Assembly: GCF_049800955.1 (NCBI RefSeq)
Contig: NZ_JBNAGA010000002.1
Location: 1,178,001-1,242,000 of the forward strand
DNA: 64,000 nucleotides
Source of the DNA: JAKVBH01 sp049800955
Lineage (GTDB): Bacteria; Pseudomonadota; Alphaproteobacteria; Rhodobacterales; Rhodobacteraceae
Reading direction: 5' to 3'
Part shown: positions 46,714-55,432 of the stretch, piece by piece
Layout: each line of letters opens with the position of its first letter
Numbering within the stretch: the first letter of the stretch is position 1
The notes under the pieces: model-generated
Told to the model about the DNA's origin: nothing
The model's input: only the letters and a program-made list of their open reading frames with translations
The model's database searches: none
Translations under genes and position numbers: made by a program

Positions 46714-47522
46714 ATGCCTCTCTGGATGACCTTCTGCTCTTTGCATTGGTTGCGCAGATGGGGTCCCTCAGCGCGGCCAGTCGTCAGTGTGATATGCCGT
46801 TGCCCACAGTGTCGCGGCGCATGGCAGGGCTCGAGCGTGATCTGGGTCGCAAGCTCTTTGTTCGAGGCGCGCGCGGCTATGCTCTGACTGCGGATGGGCG
46901 TTCTCTGGCGGAAGAACTGGAGGGGTTGGCCCATATCCGCGCGCGCGTGCGGGCCTGGTCGGAGCGCGTGTCGGGGCCCGTGGCAGTCCGCATAACAGCC
47001 GGAACATGGAGCGCGCGGCACATAGCGTTGAATTTGCCGCCCATTTCACAGGACGCGTTGTGGGCCCCTGTGTTCGTGCCTTCAGACGCGAAGCTTGATC
47101 TGGCGCGTCGCGAGGCCGATGTCGGCATTCGTAATGCCGCGCCAGATCACAACTGGCTTGCGGGCCGTAAGTTGGCTCCCGTAGAATTTGCGATTTACGG
47201 TCGGCCTGAGGCGACCGGATTTATCGCCAGCACCAACAACACGCCCTCTCAAAACTGGCTGCAGGCGCATTTTCCTGAAGATATCCGCCTCCGCGCCGGC
47301 GATCCGCGGCTTGCTTTGGATCTGGCGCTGGCGGGGCATGGCCGTGTTCTCTTGCCCATGTTTGCGGGGCGCAGCACTGAGCTGAACCAAGTCTCGGAGC
47401 CAATCGATGCGTTGCGCCATGAGGCTTGGTTGGTCGTTCATGACCAAGCGCGGCACGAGCCACCTATTCGGGCCGCGCTTGATATGGTGGGGGCGCTGTT
47501 TGAGGCGGCGCCCGGCGCGTGA
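46701..47522 (+). CDS. LysR family transcriptional regulator
   Basis: A 273-residue LysR-type regulator: N-terminal winged helix (DLLLFALVAQMGSLSAASRQCDMPLPTVSRRMAGLERDLG) and a periplasmic-binding-protein-like effector domain (about 90-270). Its target and effector are unknown. A perfect palindrome covers its start codon, which suggests self-control. Confidence 0.9.
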   Translation: MNETHASLDDLLLFALVAQMGSLSAASRQCDMPLPTVSRRMAGLERDLGRKLFVRGARGYALTADGRSLAEELEGLAHIRARVRAWSERVSGPVAVRITAGTWSARHIALNLPPISQDALWAPVFVPSDAKLDLARREADVGIRNAAPDHNWLAGRKLAPVEFAIYGRPEATGFIASTNNTPSQNWLQAHFPEDIRLRAGDPRLALDLALAGHGRVLLPMFAGRSTELNQVSEPIDALRHEAWLVVHDQARHEPPIRAALDMVGALFEAAPGA

Positions 47523-47528
47523 GCGTGC

Positions 47529-47963
47529 TTAGACGGAGTCGATCCCCATCATTTCGATGGCAAAGGTCAGATCTTTGCCCGCGAGAGGATGGTTGGCATC
47601 CAGAACGACTTCAGTGTCATTGGCGTCCACAACCATCACAGGGATGGCTTGCCCGTCGGGGCCTTGCATTTGCAATTGTGTGCCCGGCTCGGTCGGAATG
47701 TGGTCCGGGATTTCGCTGCGCGGAACAGCTTGGCGCGCGCCTGGGTTCAGGGGGCCGTAAGCATCTGCGCATTCGATCTGAACAGTCTTCTTGTCTCCGA
47801 CAACCATGCCCGGGATGGCCGTGTCGAGCCCGGGGATGATCTGGCCGGAGCCTACCACGAATTCGAGCGGTTCGCGCCCGTCCGAGCTGTCGAACGTTGT
47901 CCCGTCATCAAGAGTGCCGGTATAGTGAATGCGCACAGTATCGCCCGCTTTGGCCTGCGTCAT
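47529..47963 (-). CDS. FKBP-type peptidyl-prolyl isomerase (SlyD-like)
   Basis: A 144-residue cytosolic FKBP with an inserted flap domain (about 70-120), as in SlyD. The FKBP core has VRIHYTGTLDDGTTFDSS, PLEFVVGSGQIIPGLD and the insert-flanking ADAYGPLNPGARQAV. The histidine-rich SlyD tail is missing. It converges on the LysR gene with 6 bp between. Confidence 0.93.
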   Translation of the reverse strand: MTQAKAGDTVRIHYTGTLDDGTTFDSSDGREPLEFVVGSGQIIPGLDTAIPGMVVGDKKTVQIECADAYGPLNPGARQAVPRSEIPDHIPTEPGTQLQMQGPDGQAIPVMVVDANDTEVVLDANHPLAGKDLTFAIEMMGIDSV

Positions 47964-48073
47964 GGGAAACCTCTTGTCCTTTTTTGAGAGAAGGGAGGCC
48001 GGCCCGGATCAGGCTGGGTGCTCCATCGCAATAGGGTGGGTCTACCTTGTCCCAAGCGGAGACGCAAACGACC

Positions 48074-48454
48074 TCACCCGCTTGGCGTCATCAATCCCAA
48101 GGCGGCACCGGAGGGGTCTGTTACGATGGCAATGCGTCCAACCTCCGGGACATCAAACGGCGCGCGCAGGATCTGTCCGCCCTGGGCCTTGGTCGCCTCA
48201 ACGGCGCTCTCTACGTCCGTGACGGCGAAAATCGTGAGCCAATGGGCCGGAACATTCTCCATGCCCGGGGTGTCCGACATGTCGTAGAGACCGCAGACCA
48301 TTTGCTCGCCCATCATGGCGACATGATAGGTGCCATCAGGCATGGGCATTTCGCTCCAGGACCAACCGCAGACCTCCGTGTAGTAGGCCCTTGTCGCAGT
48401 GACATCGCGCGTGGCCAATTCCGTCCAGTGCACTTCGCCGTGTTGCCATTCCAT
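48074..48454 (-). CDS. VOC family (glyoxalase/bleomycin-resistance-like) protein
   Basis: A 126-residue protein with two beta-alpha-beta-beta-beta modules (GEVHWTELATRDVTATRAYY, and PAHWLTIFAVTDVESAVEA...VTDPSGAALGLM). It may bind a metal through the His and Glu of these modules. AGGAGGG lies before the ATG. Divergent from the haloacid dehalogenase gene. Function not known. Confidence 0.88.
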   Translation of the reverse strand: MEWQHGEVHWTELATRDVTATRAYYTEVCGWSWSEMPMPDGTYHVAMMGEQMVCGLYDMSDTPGMENVPAHWLTIFAVTDVESAVEATKAQGGQILRAPFDVPEVGRIAIVTDPSGAALGLMTPSG

Positions 48455-48551
48455 TTTGTGTCCCTCCTGTTTTGAGGCGCGAGCATACACCAGAATCGCT
48501 CTTTCGTCTCATGCATGAGCATGACACTCTGAGGCCAAAGGGGAGGGCTGC

Positions 48552-49229
48552 ATGATCACCACCTGTATTTTTGATGCCTATGGCACCCTGTTTGATGTCT
48601 CCGCAGCCGCACGTGAGGCAGCGGCGCAGGAAGGCCAGGAGTATTGGGCGCCCAAGTGGTCTGCATTGGCCGAGGCCTGGCGGCTCAAGCAGTTGCAATA
48701 CACATGGTTGCGGGCGGTGACGGGGGATCATTGCTCGTTTTGGGACGTGACGAAGGATGGTCTGGATTGGGCCATGGCATCTCAGGGGCTGGATGATCCC
48801 GAGCTGCGTGAGCGGTTATTGGCGCTCTATTGGGAGCTTTCGGCGTACCGCGAGGTGCCCGCCATGCTTGCCCAGCTCAAGGCTCTGGGGAAGAACACCG
48901 GCATTTTATCCAACGGCTCGCCTGACATGCTCGAGGGCGCGGTTGATTCCGCGGTGATCGGCGAATGGCTCGATGCGGTCCTTTCCGTGGAAAGCGTGGG
49001 CGTTTTCAAGCCTGCGCGCGTGGTTTATGACCTTGTGGGGCAACGCTTCGATTGCGGCCCGGAAAACGTGTTGTTTGTTTCCTCCAATGGCTGGGACGCG
49101 GCAGCTGCGGCGGCCTATGGGTTCACGACCGCATGGGTCAACCGAGGCGGAGATCCCATGGACAACCTGCCGGGCAAACCGCAGCATGTGTTGTCCGATC
49201 TGTCCTCCATTCCCGAGTTGGTGCGCTGA
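48552..49229 (+). CDS. Haloacid dehalogenase, type II
   Basis: A 225-residue HAD protein matching (S)-2-haloacid dehalogenases: FDAYGTLFD nucleophile motif, GILSNGSPDM, the Lys of VFKPARVVY and VSSNGWDAAAA. It would release halide from 2-halo acids. First of a run of overlapping genes (stop/start overlap with the hydrolase). Confidence 0.87.
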   Translation: MITTCIFDAYGTLFDVSAAAREAAAQEGQEYWAPKWSALAEAWRLKQLQYTWLRAVTGDHCSFWDVTKDGLDWAMASQGLDDPELRERLLALYWELSAYREVPAMLAQLKALGKNTGILSNGSPDMLEGAVDSAVIGEWLDAVLSVESVGVFKPARVVYDLVGQRFDCGPENVLFVSSNGWDAAAAAAYGFTTAWVNRGGDPMDNLPGKPQHVLSDLSSIPELVR

Positions 49230-50050
49230 TGCCGAGATTTACCACAAGTGACGGTCTGTCTTTGTACTACACGGACGACGGTGACGGTGTGCCGCTTCTG
49301 TGTCTGTCGGGATTGACCCGCGATGGGCGCGATTTTGACTATGTGGCGCCTCATCTTGAGGGGTGCCGTATCATCCGGTTGGATTACCGCGGGCGTGGCA
49401 AGTCGGATCATGCGCCTTATCAGACCTACACGATCCCGCGCGAAGGGCAGGATGCTCTTGAGTTGCTGGCGCATCTGGGGCTCTCGCAGGTGGCACTCCT
49501 GGGCACGTCTCGCGGTGGGCTCATTGCCATGGGGTTGGCTGCGACGGTGCCGGATGTTTTGCTGGGCGTGGCACTCAATGACATCGGGCCCGAGCTTGAT
49601 CCCGCGGGCCTCACCGCGATCATGGGGTTTCTCGGAAAGCCACCCATTTACAAGGATCTGGAAGAGGCGGCTGCAGCCCGTCCGGACGTTATGGCTGGTT
49701 TTGCCAATGTCCCGCCGGAACGGTGGCGCGCCGAGGTCGAAAAGTTCTTCGATGTCACGAGCGAGGGCCTGCAACTGACCTATGATCCCGCCTTGCGCAA
49801 GGCGGTTGAGGAGGCGGGCGCACAGCCCATGCCTGATCTGTGGCCCTTCTTCGATGCGCTGGCGGGCAAGCCTCTGGCGATAATCCGGGGGGCAAATTCG
49901 GACCTGCTGTCCCAAGCGACGCTCGATGAGATGTGCCGCAGGCGCCCCGATGCCATCAGCGCAATTGTCGCGGACCGGGGCCATGTTCCCTTTCTTGACG
50001 AACCGGAGGCGCTCAGCGCGCTGAGGCTTTGGCTGGAGGCCATGCGATGA
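49229..50050 (+). CDS. Alpha/beta hydrolase
   Basis: A 273-residue hydrolase with the nucleophile elbow LLGTSRGGL (Ser), an Asp in the LWPFF/RGANSDLL region and the His in ADRGHVPFLDE. The N-terminus has LSGLTRDGRDF as oxyanion region. Its ATG overlaps the dehalogenase stop by one base (TGATG). Substrate unknown. Confidence 0.88.
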   Translation: MPRFTTSDGLSLYYTDDGDGVPLLCLSGLTRDGRDFDYVAPHLEGCRIIRLDYRGRGKSDHAPYQTYTIPREGQDALELLAHLGLSQVALLGTSRGGLIAMGLAATVPDVLLGVALNDIGPELDPAGLTAIMGFLGKPPIYKDLEEAAAARPDVMAGFANVPPERWRAEVEKFFDVTSEGLQLTYDPALRKAVEEAGAQPMPDLWPFFDALAGKPLAIIRGANSDLLSQATLDEMCRRRPDAISAIVADRGHVPFLDEPEALSALRLWLEAMR

Positions 50051-51009
50051 ACATAGATCGGATCCGGGCCGCCCATGGGCGGATCAAATCGACCATCCGC
50101 GAGACACCGCTATTGAGCGCGCCGTTTCTCGATGATCTCGTGGGCAAGCGCGTGCTGGTCAAAGCCGAATGCCTGCAAATCACGGGCAGTTTCAAATTTC
50201 GGGGCGCCACCTCCGCCATCTCGGCACTGAGTGAGGCAGACCGCCAGCACGGGATCGTTGCGTTTTCTTCCGGCAATCACGCGCAGGGCGTGGCTCTCGC
50301 GGCGCAAAAGTACGATGCGCCTGCGACGATCATCATGCCGGCAGATGCGCCGCGCGTGAAAATCGAAAATACGCAGGCCTATGGTGCGGAGGTCATCCTC
50401 TATGATCGTGCATCCGAGGATCGCGACGAAATCGGCGCGCGTTTGGTTGCGGAGAAAGGCCTCACGCTGATCAAGCCTTTTGACAACGAAGAGGTCATTG
50501 CAGGGCAGGGCACCTGCGGGTTGGAAATCGCGGCGCAAACGCAAGGCATCGAAGAGGCGGCCGTGCTTGTGTGTTGCGGTGGTGGCGGGTTTCTCTCCGG
50601 TATCGCGACCGCGCTGGCGGATGAAAAGCCGGGTTTCACCTGTCATCCTGTCGAGCCCGAGGGATTTGATGATGTCGCGCGTTCGCTCATCTCCGGGCGG
50701 ATCGAGCGCAATGCGCAGACATCTGGCAATATCTGTGATGCCATCATCTCGCCAAGCCCCGGACAGATCACCTTCCCGATCATGCAGCGCTTGTGCGGAC
50801 CGGGGTTGACCGTGTCGGAAGAGGAGGCCCTGCGCGCCATGGCCATGGCGTTTGAGCATCTGCGCGTCGTGGCCGAACCGGGCGGCGCTGTCGCACTTGC
50901 GGCGGCTCTGTTTCGAACATCCCATCTGCCCCAAGACACGATCATCGCGACAATCTCAGGCGGGAATGTGGATGCCGCGATGTTCCAGCGCGCATTGGAG
51001 ATGCTATGA
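50047..51009 (+). CDS. Threonine/serine dehydratase-like PLP enzyme
   Basis: A 320-residue fold-type II PLP enzyme: GSFKFRGA for the PLP lysine, SSGNHAQGVALAA, and the phosphate loop CCGGGGFLSG. The length fits catabolic threonine dehydratase, serine racemase or hydroxyaspartate dehydratase; they cannot be told apart here. It overlaps the hydrolase (ATGA) and the EEP gene (ATGA). Confidence 0.88.
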   Translation: MNIDRIRAAHGRIKSTIRETPLLSAPFLDDLVGKRVLVKAECLQITGSFKFRGATSAISALSEADRQHGIVAFSSGNHAQGVALAAQKYDAPATIIMPADAPRVKIENTQAYGAEVILYDRASEDRDEIGARLVAEKGLTLIKPFDNEEVIAGQGTCGLEIAAQTQGIEEAAVLVCCGGGGFLSGIATALADEKPGFTCHPVEPEGFDDVARSLISGRIERNAQTSGNICDAIISPSPGQITFPIMQRLCGPGLTVSEEEALRAMAMAFEHLRVVAEPGGAVALAAALFRTSHLPQDTIIATISGGNVDAAMFQRALEML

Positions 51010-52211
51010 CGGACTTCACGATCGCTTCCTTCAACGTCAAGAACCTGATCGGAGCTGATCAGGAGTACTACCGGTTTCAAAGCTACACGCCTGAGGAATA
51101 CGCCTGGAAGAAGGATTGGCTGTCCGACCAGCTTCTGACGATGGATGCAGATATCGTGGGCTTTCAGGAGGTTTTTGAAGAAGGCGCCTTGAGCGATGTC
51201 GTTGACGAGACCACTCAGCGGGCGCGCGAGCTCAACAACGTCGTGATCCCCGATAAGACCAAGCGCTACCGAAAACGCGCGATTTTTCGCAGATTGGCCT
51301 CGGATGGATATGCCGGGGCCGAGATTGCCTTTGCGCCCAATGCAGCTGATGGCGGCACGCCTGGAAAAAGGCGCCCAGGCGTAGCCATCCTGTCGCGTCA
51401 TCCCATTCTGGAGACGGAGATCATCCAGGATTTGCCCGAGCCGCTGGTGATTGATTTTCCTGCCTTGCGTGGCATGGGCGGCGATGGTGGACGCTATACG
51501 CTGGAGCGCGTCTCGCGCCCCATTCTGAAAGCGCGGATCCAGGTGGGCTCCGAGGTGATCACGGTCTTTAATTGCCACCTGAAATCCAAGCTCGGGGAGT
51601 TTATTACGCCAGAAAGTGATGACTTCCCGCCGGAAGCAGACCTGACACACTATGACCCGGTGGCGCGCGCGCTTGGGGGCTTGCGTGCGGCGCTGCGGCG
51701 GATGGCGGAGGCCTATGTGCTGCGCCGTGCCATTGTGGCCGAGATCAAGGCGGGCCGGTGTGTCATTGCCATGGGTGATTTCAATGACGGCGAGAACGCG
51801 GTCTCCTCGGAGATTGTCTCCGGCGAACACCCTTTCAAGAATTATGCCTGGATGCTTCGCCATGATGCCACGCATGGGGGCGATCGCTACAGCCGCGAGG
51901 AGGACAAACAGATCCGCGGTGATGTCGAGGCGGTCAAGCTATACTCCGCCGAGAAGCTCTTCGTGCGCAAATCCCTGCGGGACATGGTGTTTACCGCGGC
52001 CTTTGGCGGCAATTTCGAGAGCATCGACCAGATCTATCTCTCTAGGCACTTTCACCCCGAAAACCCGAACCGGATCGGAGAGATGACCTATTTCTCCGTT
52101 CTCAATGACCACCTGACTGACGGGTCACATCCCGAGGCGCCCTACAACAAGCTTGCCTCTGACCACGGCCAGATCGTAGCCCATATGAGCCTTGCCCATG
52201 ATGATCGCTGA
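51006..52211 (+). CDS. Endonuclease/exonuclease/phosphatase family protein
   Basis: A 401-residue EEP-fold protein. Motifs are IASFNVKNL at the N-terminus, DIVGFQEVFEEGA (metal-binding Glu), FNCHLKSK, MGDFND near residue 256 and an ASDHGQIVAHM ending. It could act on nucleic acid or phosphodiester lipids. The ATG overlaps the previous stop, and its end overlaps the PcaD-like gene. Confidence 0.88.
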   Translation: MTDFTIASFNVKNLIGADQEYYRFQSYTPEEYAWKKDWLSDQLLTMDADIVGFQEVFEEGALSDVVDETTQRARELNNVVIPDKTKRYRKRAIFRRLASDGYAGAEIAFAPNAADGGTPGKRRPGVAILSRHPILETEIIQDLPEPLVIDFPALRGMGGDGGRYTLERVSRPILKARIQVGSEVITVFNCHLKSKLGEFITPESDDFPPEADLTHYDPVARALGGLRAALRRMAEAYVLRRAIVAEIKAGRCVIAMGDFNDGENAVSSEIVSGEHPFKNYAWMLRHDATHGGDRYSREEDKQIRGDVEAVKLYSAEKLFVRKSLRDMVFTAAFGGNFESIDQIYLSRHFHPENPNRIGEMTYFSVLNDHLTDGSHPEAPYNKLASDHGQIVAHMSLAHDDR

Positions 52212-52986
52212 ACTCAACAACACACGTCTGCACTACAAGCTGGAGGGCCCCGAAGATGGCGCGCCGGTGGTCTTTGCCAATTCGCTCGGCACTGATCTGC
52301 GCCTGTGGGATGCGATGCTGCCCCATCTGCCCGCTGGCCTGCGCATCCTGCGGTATGACAAGCGGGGCCATGGCCTCTCCGATGCGCCCGATGCGCCCTA
52401 TACGATGGGCCAGCTTGTGGGGGATGCAGAGGCGCTGATCGACCATGTGGGCATGAAAGATGTGCTCTTTGTCGGCCTCTCCATCGGGGGCCTGATTGCG
52501 CAGGGTCTTGCGGTCAAGCGGCTCGATCTGGTGCGCGCGATGGTGTTGTCCAATACCGGTGCCAAGATCGGGACGCGCCAAATGTGGGCCGATCGCATTG
52601 CCGCCGTTGCCTCAAGCGGGACATCGGCGCTTGCTGCAGGCACTATGGAACGGTGGTTTTCCAAAGAGTTTCGTACGACGCCTGAGCTGACGGCATGGCA
52701 AAACATGTTCGAACGCTGTCCGCCTCAGGGTTGGACGGGGTGCGCCGCAGCCATCGCCGGTACGGATTTCATCACGCCAACATCAGGACTGCGCCTGCCG
52801 TGCCTCGGGATTGCGGGGAGCGAGGATGGTTCAACGCCGCCAGATCTCGTACGTGAAACGGTTGATTTGATCCCAGGATCGCGCACCGAGCTGATGCGCG
52901 GGGCCGGGCATTTGCCCTGCGTTGAGCAGCCCGAGGAATATGCCGCTCTGCTTACCACCTTCCTGCGCGAGACGGGCCATATCTAG
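52198..52986 (+). CDS. pcaD: 3-oxoadipate enol-lactonase-like hydrolase
   Basis: A 262-residue alpha/beta hydrolase. ANSLGTDLRLWDAMLPHL and RYDKRGHGLSDAP are the usual PcaD opening. The elbow is VGLSIGGLIAQGLA (Ser) and the His is in RGAGHLPCVEQPEEY. ATGs at 52198 and 52201 are both possible; the gene overlaps the EEP gene. No other protocatechuate genes are near, so the physiological substrate is uncertain. Confidence 0.8.
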   Translation: MMIAELNNTRLHYKLEGPEDGAPVVFANSLGTDLRLWDAMLPHLPAGLRILRYDKRGHGLSDAPDAPYTMGQLVGDAEALIDHVGMKDVLFVGLSIGGLIAQGLAVKRLDLVRAMVLSNTGAKIGTRQMWADRIAAVASSGTSALAAGTMERWFSKEFRTTPELTAWQNMFERCPPQGWTGCAAAIAGTDFITPTSGLRLPCLGIAGSEDGSTPPDLVRETVDLIPGSRTELMRGAGHLPCVEQPEEYAALLTTFLRETGHI

Positions 52987-53114
52987 CCTCCTGTGACACG
53001 GTAACTGTGGCCGTGCGTTATCCACCATGATGACGCGACGCCACATGCCGATTTCTGACTGTTCTTTTGTGGCCAAACCCGCGTAGCGTGATGCAAACGA
53101 ACAAGGAGAGGCCC

Positions 53115-54200
53115 ATGCGAGAGGTCCGTGCTGCGGTGTGTCGGGAGTTCGGCGCGCCTTTGTCTATCGAAACGCTGCATTTGCGCGCGCCCGAAGCAGG
53201 TGAGATCGAGGTCACATTGGAGGCCTGCGCAATCTGCCACTCGGATATCTCCTATATTGATGGCGGTTGGGGTGGCCAGCTTCCGGCCGTCTATGGCCAT
53301 GAGGCAGCGGGGCGTGTGACGGGCATTGGCCCCGGCGTGACAGGGCTGGCTTTGGGCGACTTTGTCGTGGTCACGCTCATTCGCGCCTGTGGCAGTTGTG
53401 CGTCCTGCGGCTCTGGTGCGCCTGTACGTTGTGAAACACCCGGTACTGCCGCAACCTTGCAAGACGCAAGCGGCGCGGCGGTTCTGCCCGCCATGAACTG
53501 TGGCGCGTTTGCAGAGGCCGTGGTGGTCGATCAGTCGCAAGTCGTGAAAGTCTCGAACATCTCGGCGCAGGCTGCGGCACTTCTTGCTTGTGGTGTAATC
53601 ACTGGTGTGGGTTCTGTGGTGAACGCAGCAGAGCTGCGCGCTGGGCAAGATGTCGTGGTCATCGGTGCAGGCGGCGTTGGCTTGAATGCCATCCAGGGCG
53701 CGCGCATCGCAGGGGCTCGCCGCATCATCGCTGTCGACACGACAGAAGACAAACTCGCCATCGCCAAGAGCTTCGGTGCAACAGACGGTGTGCTGGCGAC
53801 GGGCAAAAAACCCTGGGTGGCCGCGATGCGATCCATGGGGCGTGGCGCAGACGCAGTGATTGTGACGGTCGGCGCTATTCCGGCCTTTGAGAGCGCACCA
53901 CGTTATCTCGCGCCCGGAGGTCGGGTGATCATGGTGGGGATGCCCCATTCCGGCCAGACGACTGAATATGAGCCCGTCATCCTCGCGGCCTTGGGTCAAG
54001 GGATGCAAGGCTCGAAAATGGGGGATGTCGTCATCAAGCGCGATATCCCCTGGATGGCCGACCTCTATGCGCAAGGGCGGCTGCAACTCGATGAATTGAT
54101 CTCGAAAAGCTGGTCGCTGAGCGAGATCAACGAGGCCATCGCCGATACCAAAACAGGTGCAGCCAAGCGCAATGTCATTACCTTCGGATCACCCTCATGA
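53115..54200 (+). CDS. Zinc-dependent alcohol dehydrogenase
   Basis: A 361-residue medium-chain dehydrogenase. Catalytic zinc ligands are ACAICHSDISY (Cys) and YGHEAAG (His, Glu). Structural zinc Cys residues have the CxxCxxCx7C spacing in CGSCASCGSGAPVRC. The NAD loop is IGAGGVGLNAIQ. AAGGAGAGG before the ATG. It overlaps the enolase-superfamily gene by 4 bp, suggesting one catabolic step after the other. Confidence 0.92.
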   Translation: MREVRAAVCREFGAPLSIETLHLRAPEAGEIEVTLEACAICHSDISYIDGGWGGQLPAVYGHEAAGRVTGIGPGVTGLALGDFVVVTLIRACGSCASCGSGAPVRCETPGTAATLQDASGAAVLPAMNCGAFAEAVVVDQSQVVKVSNISAQAAALLACGVITGVGSVVNAAELRAGQDVVVIGAGGVGLNAIQGARIAGARRIIAVDTTEDKLAIAKSFGATDGVLATGKKPWVAAMRSMGRGADAVIVTVGAIPAFESAPRYLAPGGRVIMVGMPHSGQTTEYEPVILAALGQGMQGSKMGDVVIKRDIPWMADLYAQGRLQLDELISKSWSLSEINEAIADTKTGAAKRNVITFGSPS

Positions 54201-55432
54201 AGCTTGCGGATCTTGACGTCATCGTGACAGCGCCACCTGCGCCGGGCTGGGGCGGGCGCTACTGGATCCTGGTCAAAGTCACCACAGCCTGCGGCATCAC
54301 GGGCTGGGGCGAATGTTATGCCGCCTCCGTCGGACCAGAGGCGATGCGCGCCGTTATCGCCGATCTCTTTAACCGCCATTTCGAAGGCGAAAGTCCCGAG
54401 AATATCGAACGGCTTTTCCGCAAATCCTATTCGTCCGGGTTTACGCAACGCCCGGATCTCACGGTGATGGGCGCTTTTTCAGGTCTGGAGATCGCCTGTT
54501 GGGATATTTTGGGCAAAGCCCGTGAGCGTCCTGTCTGGGCTCTGCTGGGCGGGCTGATGAACGAGCGGTTGCGCGCCTACACCTATCTGTATCCTTTGCC
54601 GCATCATGAGATGGACGCGTTCTGGATTGATCCCGATCTCGCGGCAGAAGCTGCAGTGGATTGCGTCGCACGGGGCTATACAGCAGTGAAATTTGATCCT
54701 GCCGGACCCTACACGATGCGGGGCGGCCATATGCCAGGTATGCGCGACATCGACCTCTCCGTGCAGTTTTGCAAAGCGATCCGTGCCGCCGTCGGGCCGC
54801 GGGCAGATCTCCTTTTTGGCACCCATGGCCAGTTCACCAGCGCCGGTGCGATCCGACTTGGCCGCGCGATTGAGGCCAGCCAACCGCTCTGGTTCGAAGA
54901 GCCCGTCCCGCCCGACAATGTCGAGGAAATGGCCAAGGTCGCGCGCGCTGTGGGTATTCCTATTGCCACGGGCGAGCGTTTGACCACACGCGCTGAGTTT
55001 GCGCCCATCCTGAGATCAGGTGCGGCCAGTATTTTGCAGCCTGCGCTCGGCCGGGCCGGTGGCATCTGGGAAAGCCGCAAGATCGCCGCCATGGCAGAGG
55101 CCTACAACGCGCAGATGGCGCCTCATCTTTACGCCGGGCCGATCGAATGGGCGGCCAATATCCAATTGGCTGCCTGCATCCCCAACCTTCTGATGATCGA
55201 GACAATCGAGACGCCGTTTCATCATGATCTGATCCGCGGGACCCTTTCGGTTGAGGGCGGGTTTGTGACCCCGCCGCAAAGCCCCGGGCTTGGTATTGAC
55301 GTCGATGAAGCCTTGGCGCGCGCGCATCCCTATACGGGCACGGGTTTGCATCTGGAGATGCAAGTCGCGCCGTGCGATTATGAAAACGGCAATTGGTTTG
55401 CCGGGGGTGCGCCGCCCGAAGTGACGGATTAG
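54197..55432 (+). CDS. Enolase-superfamily (mandelate racemase/muconate lactonizing type) enzyme
   Basis: A 411-residue sugar-acid dehydratase-like protein. Metal ligands appear in WFEEPVPPDN (Glu) and ATGERLTTR (Glu); the catalytic His is in MAPHLYAGP, and the first metal region reads FGTHGQF where many relatives have an Asp or Glu. VWALLGGLMNERLRAY and AVKFDPAGPYTMRGGHMPGM are also typical. The substrate, probably an aldonic acid, is unknown. It overlaps the alcohol dehydrogenase gene; the MFS gene overlaps its end on the other strand. Confidence 0.85.
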   Translation: MKLADLDVIVTAPPAPGWGGRYWILVKVTTACGITGWGECYAASVGPEAMRAVIADLFNRHFEGESPENIERLFRKSYSSGFTQRPDLTVMGAFSGLEIACWDILGKARERPVWALLGGLMNERLRAYTYLYPLPHHEMDAFWIDPDLAAEAAVDCVARGYTAVKFDPAGPYTMRGGHMPGMRDIDLSVQFCKAIRAAVGPRADLLFGTHGQFTSAGAIRLGRAIEASQPLWFEEPVPPDNVEEMAKVARAVGIPIATGERLTTRAEFAPILRSGAASILQPALGRAGGIWESRKIAAMAEAYNAQMAPHLYAGPIEWAANIQLAACIPNLLMIETIETPFHHDLIRGTLSVEGGFVTPPQSPGLGIDVDEALARAHPYTGTGLHLEMQVAPCDYENGNWFAGGAPPEVTD

